This document shows positions 53,571 to 64,000 of a DNA stretch of 64,000 bases, piece after piece. Each line of letters starts with the position of its first letter. Within the stretch, counting starts at the first letter, position 1. The translations under genes and the position numbers were made by a program. The notes under the pieces were generated by a model. The model was not told the DNA's origin, made no database searches, and was given only the letters and a program-made list of their open reading frames with translations. The stretch comes from Antennarius striatus (lineage: Eukaryota > Chordata > Actinopteri > Lophiiformes > Antennariidae), in contig NC_090779.1 in NCBI RefSeq assembly GCF_040054535.1, positions 24,777,501-24,841,500 of the forward strand. The letters run 5' to 3'.

Positions 53571-56500
53571 TTACTCACTGAAGCTGAAATTGAGGGCGGC
53601 GCTCTCGGTGAGGGGGGAGGAGGGGCCGGCGCTGGACACGGCACTGGACGGGACGCTGCCGTCTGCAAAACGAGCAGAAACACGAGGAAAACGTCAGGAA
53701 GCAACGGCGTCAGATTCCTGTTTCTGATTGGCTCTGGATCAGCTGAGGGGGCGGGGCCAAGCTGAAGAGGGCCCCCCCCCCCCGTTAAAACACTCACGCC
53801 ACAGCGGCCGGCTCGGCGGCCGGAGGGACGTCTCAGACCCGGAGGAGGACAGCGGCTGATGGGGGGTGTAGAGAGACGTCTGGCTGTGGGAGTCAAACAG
53901 GCAGGACAGCGCTGCGGAGAAGACGTCCAATCAGCGGTCAGTCAGGACGGCTAAACCCCCCCCCCCCCCGATGGCGGCTCCGCCCACCTCTCATGGTCTT
54001 GGCGTGGGCCTCGCTGCTGCTCTCACACACGGCGTTCAGGAACTCATCCACCTGCTTCAGCGACAGCGAGTTGTGCAGCGTCTCCAGGGGGTGGATGGAC
54101 GGAACCATGGAACAGCCTTCGAAGCCTGCAGCGCAGAGGGGGGGCGGGCATAAACACACACCGCTGTAGGGCTGATGGGACGGCGGCGTCGCCGCGGTTC
54201 TCTCTCTCTCTCTGTGCATGCTGGTTCCCGCCTTTCTCTCAAAGCCGCGTTTTGATTGGTTAATTCGGCCTCGGGTTCGACGTGAGCGGCTCGTTTTATT
54301 CAGTGACAGAAGTTACGTTTTTAAGTTTCTGGATCATTTATGTGCAGAAAGTAAACTCAAATGTCTGCAGCAAGATAAAAATGACCTGTAGGGTCAGATC
54401 TGTCCACAAGGGGGCGCCACAGACGAGATCAAGATTTCAACAGCAGGAAATTCTGATGAGACGCTTCCTGTGTTCAGAATAAACTGTTTGTCCTCCTTCA
54501 GAGATAAAACGATTAAAGGATTTAATGGACAATACGACCACGCCGGCTCCGTCTAAAGAGTTAACTCTGGTTTTATCGGGACGGGACGGCGCCGTCCCAG
54601 GAATGAAGCACAGAACGCCCGGAGGCGATGGGCAGAGATCGGATCAGGACAGGGTGAAGCAGAGGTCGGAGGATCGCTGATGATCCGGGAGGTTTTCTAT
54701 TCCCTCCATGTGAAGTAAAAACAGAAAACAGGAGTTTTAAAGAGATGAGACAAGAGGAGAGGAAGACGTTCCAAAAATAGTAAAAAGTTCTTCCAGCCAA
54801 AGGTTCCCAGAAAATCTGTTCCTGATGTAAAAACAGCCTCCGGATCTCAACACGCATGAATACGATCAATTATATCTGCAGAACCCTGGTAGCTTATTAC
54901 ATCCTGATCAATTTCTTTATTAAGGTCACACACAAGGTCAAGAAGCGCTCCAGACTGAATCATCCCTTCATGAGCAGAATAAAAATTAAAAATTAAAAAG
55001 GAGGAGACGACCTCGACGCTCAAGGAAAAGTAATTTAGAGGATCTGTGGGAGACGCAGCAGTCGGCCTGATTCTGAGAACAGAACTTCTGTCTGTTCTCC
55101 GACTGCCAAACTTCCGTTTACCTGCGGACAGGAAGTTTAATTCACTACCGGTTGGCTTCACTTCCTGTCTGACAAAAGATTTCAGGTCTGAAACTTCCTC
55201 CTTCTTCTTTTTCTTTTTCCTCTTGTCAGAGGGGTCGATGTTTCTCAAACTATCTCAAACTATTTGAAGCTGAAATACTTGCATGACGCCGTTTGAGGCT
55301 ACCCTGGAAACGCTAAACCCCAAACTGAAGAAACGAACAGAAACAGACGAAGGCGAAACATCGTCTGCGTGTTCAGATGTTTCTAACCCTGTTGAAAAAA
55401 AGCAGGATGGAAGGAAACGGCGGCAGGCAGAGCAGCTGGGGTTAGAGGTGGCAGCCAGAAACAACACAACATGGACGGCGTGTGGTCAACAAAACCCAAA
55501 GAAGTGCTTTCCCTTTAAAAAAAAAAAAAAAAAAAAAAATGCTCATGCAAGATTAAAAAAAAAGTTAAAAAAACTAAATAAACGTGAAGAAATGCAGACG
55601 TACCGTTGGTCGGATGCCTGGCAAACGACACAGAAAACCTCTTTACTGCCGGCATTGAGAGCAGCTCTGAGGAGATAAGAGAGTAACTGGTGTTACTGGT
55701 CGGCTGGTTCCCGCCTGTCTGCCTGCCTGGTTCAGAACCCGTCTGTCTGACGGCACGGAAAAGAGTCGCGTCTGGATGAAGAGGAGGAAACCAGGAGGAG
55801 ATGAGGAGCGGACGATGGACTGGACGACGTGCCGGGGCGGGGGTGACCTTTGACCCTAACCGGCGACCTTTATTTCTTCATCACCTGAGCTGTTGTTGAG
55901 TTTGTTTCCAGTTTTTAAGCGTCGTGAAAAGTCGTTGCGTGGACGGCACATATAAAAGCTAGCAGGGGTAGCGTGTTAGCTTAGCTTAGCATACATAAAA
56001 GGCTACAGGAGGGAATGAGTCGCTAGGCTCCGCCCAAAGATATCAGATTGATAGCCGACGCTCGGCTCTGATTGGCTGAAGGGATATTATTATCTTATAA
56101 CCAAGAGCAAATGGCTTCATCCTTCAGTTCCTCATCTCACCACCGGAGGGCGACGGCGACACGAGGCGGCAGCGGGCTACACCGGCCCTCCAGTTCCAGC
56201 TTAAGATTCCAGATGTCCAAAATAAGCTTAAGGACACTAAAATGTCACACAAACTTTTTCATTTTGACAACATGAAAATAAATTATGAATAAATTATGAA
56301 TAAATTATGAATAAATTATGAATGAATGACGGAATAAACTCATGCAAACTCGACAAAAGCGTGAGAAACGAAACCTTCTGGAGGTTTTGTTTATCTCCTT
56401 TATTAGTGAAGGTTTTACGTCACGAGTCGCGTTTCCCTTTAGAACCCGTTCAGGAGAAGGTGATTGGAGGACGATCGCTGACATCATCAGTGTGGGGGGC

Positions 56501-57192
56501 GGGGCCTCCGATCAGAGCGACGCCTCGTACGTCTAATCGTCCTCTGACTTCAGCTGCATTAAAAGGGGGGAATATGGGGTGCGTTCCAAACAGCAAGCTG
56601 CTTCTCAACGTAATTTTTGGAAAAATTAAAAGACGAATCTGGACGCAAAAACAAAAATGTTTACCGCTGATCGTGGACTAAAAATTTCCGAGAATACGGT
56701 GGGAGCTGCATACCCACATGCACAGAGAGAGAGGAGTGGGGGGCATTCAACACATCGCTTCCCCCACGAGCCAACGGGCCGCATGCATCAGCATCGCCCC
56801 CTGCTGTCAAATCAGCCCCCCGGCCATGCAGGTGTGGCTCCAGCCGCGTGATTGGAGGAAACAAAGGAGCCGTGATTAAATTAAAAAGACAAATAAAGTC
56901 TAAAAAAATCAAAAGCAAAAAAAAAAAAAAGCAGAGGAAGAAGCGTCTGGTGGGGGGGGGGGGGGCGGAGTGAACGTACCAAACATGCCCACCTGACACG
57001 GCAGGCTGCCGGGCGACAGGGGGGGCTTTCGGTGCAGGTGGGGGTGGTGTGTGCGGACGTAGTCCAGCAGGTTGGGGGCGCTACAGGACACCCCCAGGGC
57101 GGAGGCGCTGAAGAGGCCCGAGCAGAGAGAGCCTGCATGGGGGGGGGTTAATGATTGTTACACTGCATGCCATTATTCAGAACAAACTGGAG

Positions 57193-57254
<62 letters not shown>

Positions 57255-57381
57255 TAGACTGAATGAGCCACTAATTCGTTCCATGTTAATATTGGATCAC
57301 CACCGGGGGTGAAGAACAGATCCAGGATCACGTGATGATTCACATGAGGTAGAAACCAGGATGAAGGGAGAGGTGGTGAGC

Positions 57382-57473
<92 letters not shown>

Positions 57474-60400
57474 GGGGGTGCCCACCTAGCCCGATGGTGG
57501 GTTTGATCTCGGGGGACTGGCGTGAGCAGGAGTGGAACAGCCGGTGGGAGGTGCAGCCTTTGCAGGGCAGAGTGGGCGGAGTCTCAGAGAGCACCTGGGC
57601 GGAGCCACGGAGACAAAGGGGTTAATTAACACAACACCCCCACCCACTCTAAATCAGAGCCCTGACCCTCCCTGACGCCGTACCTCCATGGAGCCCGCCT
57701 TGCGGCTGCGGATCATGGGCGACCGTCGCTGGATGCTGATTGGCTCAGAGACAGGAAGCGCCTGGTCGGGCTGGTCCTGGGTCAGGTCCTCCAGGCTGCC
57801 CTGGTTGGGCTTCTTGTCTTGATTCTGATTGGACGAAGGAGACGATGGGGACACGTTTGCACGTTTCAGACGCGACCGCGTCGGACAGGAAAGCAGGAGA
57901 CACACCTCAGAGGACGCCGGGCGGAAGCCACAGCCGAGGGGGGCGTTGTCCTCGTCCTCGCAGCCCTTCACCCCCGGACTGAAGTGGAGCTCCACGTGGA
58001 AACGCTCCTCTGACGTCGGCTCCTGGAGTAAAAGAATCAAACGTTAAATGCAATGCCAAGGAGTCGCCGCTGGGGGGCGCCGCCCTCACCTTGTCGTTGT
58101 CCTCGTACAGCATGATGACGATCTGCGTCATGTAGTTGAGCTCCGTGACGGCGCTCAGGTAGTCCATCGCCTGCCTCCACTGCCAGTCCTTCTCCTCCTG
58201 ACCAATGAAAAAAAGGCTTTCAAACGCAACACAGGAAACGTTTGTACAGGAAACAGGAAGTGGTGGGCGGGGCTTACGTCCAGCAGGCCCCCGTAGCGGA
58301 AGACGCTGAGCAGCGAGTGGACGTGGCTCTCGCTGGTGAAGTACAGACGCGTCCGGACGTGACGGCCGGGAGACATGACGCCGCGGGAGTACCTGGGGGG
58401 GGAGGGGGTTCAGTCACCACGTCAACGTGTGTGTGTGTGTGTGCGTGTGATCTCACAGGGGGTGGAGCTTGTTCACCGCCTCGTCCTCGTGCGTCCTCTG
58501 CAGGTCCAGCTGGATCTTCTTCATCAGCGGGACGCAGTACGCCTGGGCGATGTCCAGCTTCTCCGCCTTGCTGATGCCGTACTCCTGACGACAGGAATCG
58601 CCGTTGGAACACCGAGAGAAACAGGAAGCACGTGTTCGGGAACGCTCTCCAACCTGCGGGATGACGATGTCGGCCAGAGCGCGCGACAGCCGGAACAGCT
58701 CGCGCGTGTCCTCCAGCGCCAGCGAGGCGTTGTGCTGCGTGTCGTACTTGATGCAGTCGTAGATGTCGGGGATCTTGCTGATGTCGTAGCGTCCGCTCTT
58801 CATGCGGAAGTCTCTCTCCAGCTTGGACCAGCGCTGCAGCATCAGCTCCAGCGTCTCGCTGTGGTACAGCTGCAGGTCTGAGGAGGAGAGGACGTGATTG
58901 GTCGCCTTCGGAACGCCTCCACGCCGATCGGGTTCCGGTTCTACCTGCAGACTTGGGGTCCTCCAGCCGCTTGCGGATCTGCGAGGTGAGGCTCTGGATG
59001 AGGGCGTAGACCTTGTCGCAGGTTCTCACCGGGTTCTGGATGACCTTCATGGAGTTCTCCAGCGATGGGCTGCCGGTCGGCGTCAACTGAGGTGAAACCA
59101 GAACGTCAAGACGCCAACAGGAAACAGCTGGAGGCGCGACGACTTCCTCACACCTTCTGGTGGTCCTCCTGCGTGAAGTCCAGGTCCTTCTGCATGATCT
59201 CGTGCAGCCTGGTCTTCACCTTCTGCTGGCAGTCGGTCAGGGAGTCGCTGTCGCTGTCCAGCAGGCCGTTCATGTTGGCGCTCTTCACCATCTGCACCAA
59301 GATGGGGGTTAACTCCCCCTCCAGCGCCAGGAGACCCTGCGGAGAAACCAGCTCCTGTTCCAGTGTTCCTTGTTTGCGTCCTCACGTCTTTGACGCACAT
59401 TTTATTGACGGGGACGCACGATCGCCACACCGAGTGTCTCCCTGGGACAATTTGTCCGTTTCTCCACTTAAATTCTGAACCTGTCAATCTCCGTTACGTA
59501 TTGATCTCGTCACGAGACTCACCTGCGTCATTCTGCCTTATTAATATCGACCAAACGGCGACACGACGTCTGTGCGTTTTACACACTGTGTGAGAGAGAA
59601 GTTAGTTCGACCCCCCAGAGAACAAGAAGAGTTCTGTTGGGTTTGTCTGTCAAAACGCTTTGGAACGTCTGCTGGTGTCATTAAGCGCTGTATGAATAAA
59701 GGTTGATTGATTGATTGACTGATTGATTATCACCACGCCTCCAAAAAAGATGCAAAAATTGGATAAAGCGAGAGACAAAGAGAGATTTGTTGAATAAAAA
59801 AAAAAAAAAAAAGTTCAAGAAAATGTCACGATATTATTACAGATATTATTACAGGTATTACTACAGTTATTACTACAGTTATTACTACAGATATTACTGC
59901 AGATATTACTGCAGATATTACTACAGGTATTACTACAGTTATTACTACAGATATTATTACAGATATTACTACAGGTATTACTACAGTTATTACTACAGAT
60001 ATAACTACAGATATTACTGCAGATATTACTACAGGTATTACTACAGATATTACTACAGGTATTACTACAGATATTATGACAGATATTACTACAGGTATTA
60101 CTACAGATATTACTACAGGTATTACTACAGATATTATGACAGATATTATTACAGATATTACTACAGATATTACTACAGGTATTACTACAGGTATTACTAC
60201 AGATATTACTACAGATATTACTGCAGATATTACTACAGATATTACTACAGGTATTACTACAGGTATTACTACAGATATTACTACAGGTATTACTACAGAT
60301 ATTACTGCAGATATTACTACAGATATTACTACAGATATTACTACAGGTATTATTACAGATATTACTGCAGATATTACTGCAGATATTACTGCAGATATTA

Positions 60401-62579
60401 CTGCAGATATTACTGCAGATATTACTGCAGATATTACTACAGGTATTACTACATGTGTGTGAAGGTTCTGTCAGCTTGATCCAGCGTCCACAGGAGAAAA
60501 TATGAATTAAAGGCAAAGAAAACTATTGAGTGAAAAGTAAAAGTGAAAAATAAACTGTATTACATCTTTATTTATTAATAAAACAGTTTTTTTATTGACT
60601 ACCAGGCTTTTTTGATAAAACTAATATATAATTTTACTCTTTTATTTTTTTTACTTAAACAGTTATGATGTCGTTATTAATAAAGACATTATAATTAACA
60701 GTTTGCTTGGTTTTTATATTGTACTATTGGCTGAAGTCAATCCTTGCATACGCTTCTACCGTAAATTCTGTTATTACTTTTGGGATGCACAAATTTTTCT
60801 TGAAGCGCATCCCAGAATGCGCTGCTTTCTGCTCCTCTGACATTCTCCAAATTCAGAAACGCGTTCAGAGGAAACCCGATGTGTTTTCTACCTTTGCGAA
60901 CGCAGCGGCGGTCATCTGCACGCGGCCCTCGTCGGAGGCGTAGATCTTCAGGTCGTGGCGGTAGGTGCTGTGCAGGCGCAGGAGGCCACAGCCCGGAAAG
61001 CCGGCGTAGTCACCTGGAGAGAGGCATGATGGGTAAACGGCTTGGCCTTCTGAGATGACACGTCGGATCAGAACGAGCTGAGGACCCAATCAGATCACAC
61101 TGATGCTACATGCAGGTTCCGATGCAACGCTCCAGGACCCGTTTGGACTCCGATCGGGTTCTAATCCCTCCTGGATTAGACTCCGATCGGGTTCTAATCC
61201 CTCCTGGATTAAACCCGGCCGCATTCCAAACATCTCAAGAATGCATGAGGGAAACAAACCCAAACTGCAGTCGGATTAGTGCGGGACGATCAGCGTTAGC
61301 TCACAGCACCAGACGGCAGCCGCCTCGGATCCGCACAAACAACATCCGTCGCCACGGAAACACATCCCAGGACGGCACGAGCAAATCCACAGCAACTCAA
61401 CTTTTTTTGGGGGGGGGGGGGGTCAGCAAACTGAAGCCCGTCTCTTACCGGAGTCGACGGGGGACTCGCCGCCGGGGGCCCGGCGTTTACCGGCTGGAGT
61501 TCACCACACGAGGAGGGGGGGGGGAGGGGGGGAGAGGAGAGGTGAGAACACTGGGAGGGAGAGAGGCGTGTCTGTGAAGAAGGATCGACCAATCAGGTCG
61601 TCCGTGTGACAGGTGGGTTTGGAGACTGACTGAACGCCTGAAGGGCGTCACACCGCAAACGGCGCCAGTTTCCGGGACGCAGACGTCGCTCGTTGATGGT
61701 GGAGCAGATGTGGGCGGGGTCTATCGCAATCTAAGGCGGGGCCATCACGCTCACCGTGGTGAAACGACCTTTAGGTGACCTTCAGGACGGACGAGTTTAA
61801 ACACACTTCATGCATCTGGTGAAAATCCCAACATTATTTTCACATGGTGATGAAATAAAATCAGTTTCTATGGTAACCAGTATCGTGCAGCGCTACACGA
61901 CACGACACACGCTACTGTGTGTTATGACACGACGTGTCTACTAACCCCGTTAGCCCCGCCCCCCGGCGCCCAGCCGGTACCTTGTCCTCCGGGGTACATG
62001 CAGCGGAACGCCCGGCCCAGCTCCTCCGCCTGGACCCGCCCCGCCGGCGTCAGCTCGCCCCCCCACTTCAGCACCAGCAGCAGAGACGGGCCGTCCCGCT
62101 TGGAGTCTGGGAAACAGGAAGTGGTCTTATTTTAATTTTTTAAATTACTAATTATTATTTATTAATTATTTAATTATTATAATAATTTATAATTATTAAT
62201 ATTAATAATAATTCATTTTAATTATTATTTTTTAATTAAAAAACAACAACAACAACAACAACAACTTGGTTTTAAAGCATCTTGAAGCGGACTGGTACCT
62301 TCTTCCTCGCTGGAGGCCTTCGGTTGGCCGTTACGCAGGTAGGTCAGCTGGACCTTCCTGTTGATGCCTGAGAAATGACCGTACCTGGGGAGAGAACACA
62401 CTTTAGACACACACACACACACACACACACACACTCATGTGGACCGTTTGGACACACACACACACACACAGAAGAATTTAAACCATCATCAGACGTCTGG
62501 TTTAAATTTTAAAAAACCGTCGGAGTCGAGATTCCGTTTCATCCCAAAAGAAGCTGAAGATGAAGACGAGGACGGATCC

Positions 62580-62622
<43 letters not shown>

Positions 62623-62785
62623 CTCGAACCTCTCCAAACTGATTTAAACAAACGCGTTACTCTTTCCACTCACACACAAACACCAACAGCTTCCGTTTGT
62701 GCTTCAGTGGGAATCAAACGAAGCTTCGTTCAAAGCGGCTTCTAGTGGGAGAAGCTTCCTCCTGACAGATGTGTGTTCTGAAGCA

Positions 62786-62817
<32 letters not shown>

Positions 62818-64000
62818 GTGTTAAGGGCTGGAAATGAATGTGTGTTAATTCATGATGCAGCCGAGTGGACAAAACATCAGGAACACCTTCTGATCATCAA
62901 TCAAACTGTAATCCTTATCGATCTTTGCCCTGAATGAATAACCCCGTCGGGCTAACGTGTTCCTAACGTGTTCCTAACGTGTTCCTAACGTTGTGTTCAC
63001 CGCCGGGATGAACGGCAGGAGGTGGAGACTCATCCTTGACGGAGAGGAGAGCGTACTGAGTGTCAGTCAAGCTGGACTCCCTTTCAGAGGCGGAACGAGG
63101 GACGAGGAGCAGGAGAGAAGAGAGAAGCAGAGAGTTAGAGACGGACCACCGCCAAACGTGTCCGTCAGCATGAGGGGGAGTGGGCGGAGCCTGGAGGGAG
63201 GGTGAGAGGACAGTATTTTCTACACTTTAAGGCGCACTGTGGTTCCTGAGGACATTAAAGGTGTTTAGGTGCACCTTAAAGCGCAGAAAATGCTATATCA
63301 AGAGGAGGGGGGAGGGGTGATGATGGCATGGATGACGTCACGTGTTCTCTGAAGGGGCGGGGCTTGAACGCCGGGCGTCACTCACATCTCCAGGACGGTC
63401 TTCAGCTGCTCCAGTTTGGATTTCTTCTCCTCGATCTCGCAGTCGTTGTGCTGACCCAGCTCCGCCAGCAGCAGGCGGGCGATGTCCAGCACCTCCTGGA
63501 AACACGGGGGTCCCCACGTCATCCTGGTGCGGCGGCGGGCGGGGGTGGGGGTGGGGGGGCGAGGACACGCCAGAACGGGCGGGGTTACGTCACTCACCTG
63601 CAGCTGCTTTGGTTTCTTCAGCTTCAGTTTTCCTGATTTGTAGCCGCCGCATTTCTCGAACAGCTCGAAGAATCTGTGGGACAGGAGAAAACCGGAGGTG
63701 GGCGTCGACCAAAGGTGGGCGTCGACCAAAGGTGGGCGTCGACCGGATGGATGCCGCTGCCGTAGTAACGTTTGTAAAAACACTCACAGAGGATGTCTGA
63801 CTTCCATCTTCATCTTCTGCTTGGGGGTGCGGTCGCCGTGGCGAATGATGGCGATGACGCAGCGCAGCTCCATCCTGTAGGGGGGGCGGGAGGGGTGGGG
63901 GGTGGGGCAGAGGAGAGGACGCCACAGAGTTCACTTCCAGGAGAACAAACAGACAACACACTGATATCCTCCTCAGGTGGGGGGGGGGGGCGTACATGCT
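53571..64000 (-). CDS. ppip5k1: diphosphoinositol pentakisphosphate kinase 1, 3' part
   Basis: Twenty minus-strand exons, the first partial: 64000-63996, 63874-63788, 63673-63598, 63495-63386, 62384-62299, 62106-61981, 61013-60892, 59336-59154, 59086-58945, 58877-58654, 58584-58457, 58392-58278, 58197-58090, 58022-57906, 57824-57684, 57594-57486, 57132-56980, 54125-53988, 53911-53798 and 53662-53579 (stop at 53573-53571 if read through). Every join keeps phase, giving about 790 aa. This is the histidine-acid-phosphatase-like domain, opening with [13 protein letters not shown], plus the disordered tail. The ATP-grasp kinase domain that makes 1-InsP7 is upstream of the window. [13 protein letters not shown] and the position beside map1a favour PPIP5K1 over PPIP5K2. 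It acts in the cytosol in inositol pyrophosphate turnover. Confidence 0.93.
54126..56979 (-). other. ppip5k1: ppip5k1 intron, 2.85 kb
   Basis: Phase-1 intron. The 3' end of the preceding exon is at 56980 with donor TTTG/GTACGT, and the acceptor is CTGCAG. A 12-bp tandem repeat (AATTATGAATAA-type, four copies) lies at 56276-56325 and an A-run at 55518-55539. I found no exon for the VKRFSxSFAxHPTN segment that human PPIP5Ks carry at this point. Confidence 0.65.
57195..57252. repeat. (GT)n microsatellite
   Basis: About 29 GT units in a ppip5k1 intron. A (CA)n tract of 88 bp at 57383-57471 follows in the same 353-bp intron, so the two can pair. Confidence 0.97.
57383..57471. repeat. (CA)n microsatellite
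   Basis: About 44 CA units. It ends 14 bp before the donor side of the adjacent ppip5k1 exon (57486), separated by a G run. Confidence 0.97.
59337..60891 (-). other. ppip5k1: ppip5k1 intron with large minisatellite
   Basis: 1.55-kb phase-0 intron, donor GTAGAA, acceptor CTCCGCAG. About 40 per cent is the 12-bp array listed separately, and the flanks are AT-rich. Confidence 0.85.
59826..60453. repeat. 12-bp minisatellite ATTACTACAGAT, ~52 copies
   Basis: Units are ATTACTACAGAT or ATTACTACAGGT, with ATTACTGCAGAT and ATTATTACAGAT variants. The 3' end is a run of at least six successive TGC-type units. Because the unit is 12 bp, long repeat frames (YYYR-type and CSNI-type) are open on both strands and are not genes. 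Confidence 0.97.
61146..61211. repeat. 33-bp perfect direct repeat, two copies
   Basis: The unit GACTCCGATCGGGTTCTAAT... is repeated exactly at 61146-61178 and 61179-61211, suggesting a recent duplication. Confidence 0.9.
61449..61493 (-). other. ppip5k1: candidate 45-nt alternative microexon of ppip5k1
   Basis: On the minus strand a long C/T tract ends at CTCCAG, then 45 nt, then donor CCG/GTAAGAG. It sits in a phase-1 intron between exons 62106-61981 and 61013-60892. Its length keeps frame and it has no stop. It would insert [15 protein letters not shown] between PGGQ and GDYAGFPG. The canonical join without it matches human. Transcription is unproven. Confidence 0.4.
62385..63385 (-). other. 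ppip5k1: ppip5k1 intron with CA/GT tracts
   Basis: 1.0-kb phase-2 intron with (CA)n tracts at 62408-62432, 62453-62470 and 62580-62622 and a (GT)n tract at 62787-62817. A three-copy GTTCCTAACGT repeat lies at 62958-62990 and a hairpin MITE at 63214-63294. No further exon is needed. Confidence 0.8.
63214..63294. mobile_element. 81-bp hairpin MITE
   Basis: TATTTTCTACACTTTAAGGC at the left matches, inverted, the right end ACCTTAAAGCGCAGAAAATG. The element is almost entirely two inverted arms with a short loop. Related 'GTGCGCC...GGAAATTACGG' sequence lies in an mpi intron near 3970-3998. Confidence 0.6.
63699..63743. repeat. 18-bp tandem repeat, three copies
   Basis: GGTGGGCGTCGACCAAA-type units, three in tandem, in the short intron between two ppip5k1 exons. 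Confidence 0.85.

Larger units (their letters stand above)
61014..61980 (-). other. ppip5k1: ppip5k1 intron
   Basis: Phase-1 intron, donor GTACCG, acceptor TCTCCAG. It holds the candidate microexon (61449-61493), G-runs at 61410-61422 and 61514-61532, and a two-copy 33-bp direct repeat at 61146-61211. Confidence 0.8.

Noticed and set aside
59787-60516. 230-aa YYYR-type and 233-aa CSNI-type repeat frames
   Set aside because: Products of the 12-bp minisatellite inside a ppip5k1 intron. They exist on both strands at once.
53571-64000. PPIP5K2 as the identity of the minus-strand gene
   Set aside because: Several phosphatase-domain stretches do look PPIP5K2-like, but the tail has the KAGSMEVLSET segment of PPIP5K1 and the gene neighbours map1a.

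Overview
The window is nuclear DNA from a teleost fish, probably a percomorph. Genes are split into many small GT-AG exons. The encoded proteins align by eye over full length with human MPI, SCAMP2, MAP1A and PPIP5K1. Introns are rich in (CA)n tracts, minisatellites and short DNA-transposon remnants of kinds common in fish. There are no bacterial or viral genes and no operons.

Layout. (1) 24-1341, plus: a two-exon DEDDh exonuclease of the PML-exon-9-like (plex9) type. (2) 6157-3013, minus: mpi, mannose-6-phosphate isomerase, eight exons, 422 aa, tail-to-tail with plex9. (3) 7235-13143, plus: scamp2, nine exons, 329 aa, head-to-head with mpi across 1.1 kb that carries a CRE and an NRF1 site. 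(4) 15113-47886, plus: map1a, seven exons, about 4058 aa. It has an 18.6-kb second intron and one 11.2-kb exon. The 3' UTR probably runs to about 51.26 kb. (5) 64000 to about 53571, minus: the phosphatase half and tail of ppip5k1 (diphosphoinositol pentakisphosphate kinase 1), tail-to-tail with map1a, with its 5' half outside the window. An intact tRNA-Glu(CTC) lies in map1a intron 2.

I derived exon boundaries by following reading phase from exon to exon. All joins in mpi, scamp2, map1a and the visible part of ppip5k1 are phase-consistent, so these models are firm apart from UTR ends and the ppip5k1 C-terminus.

The genes do not form a pathway: sugar-phosphate metabolism (mpi), vesicle traffic (scamp2), neuronal microtubules (map1a), inositol pyrophosphate signalling (ppip5k1) and nucleic-acid exonuclease (plex9). 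In human, SCAMP2, MPI and PML lie at 15q24 while MAP1A and PPIP5K1 lie at 15q15. Here the two blocks are joined.

Points most worth checking: a 45-nt in-frame candidate microexon in the ppip5k1 phosphatase domain; a candidate internal CpG promoter and 5' UTR exons for a short map1a isoform; a catalytically complete plex9 beside a PML-linked block; and several minisatellites. I did not find a wholly new multi-gene system.
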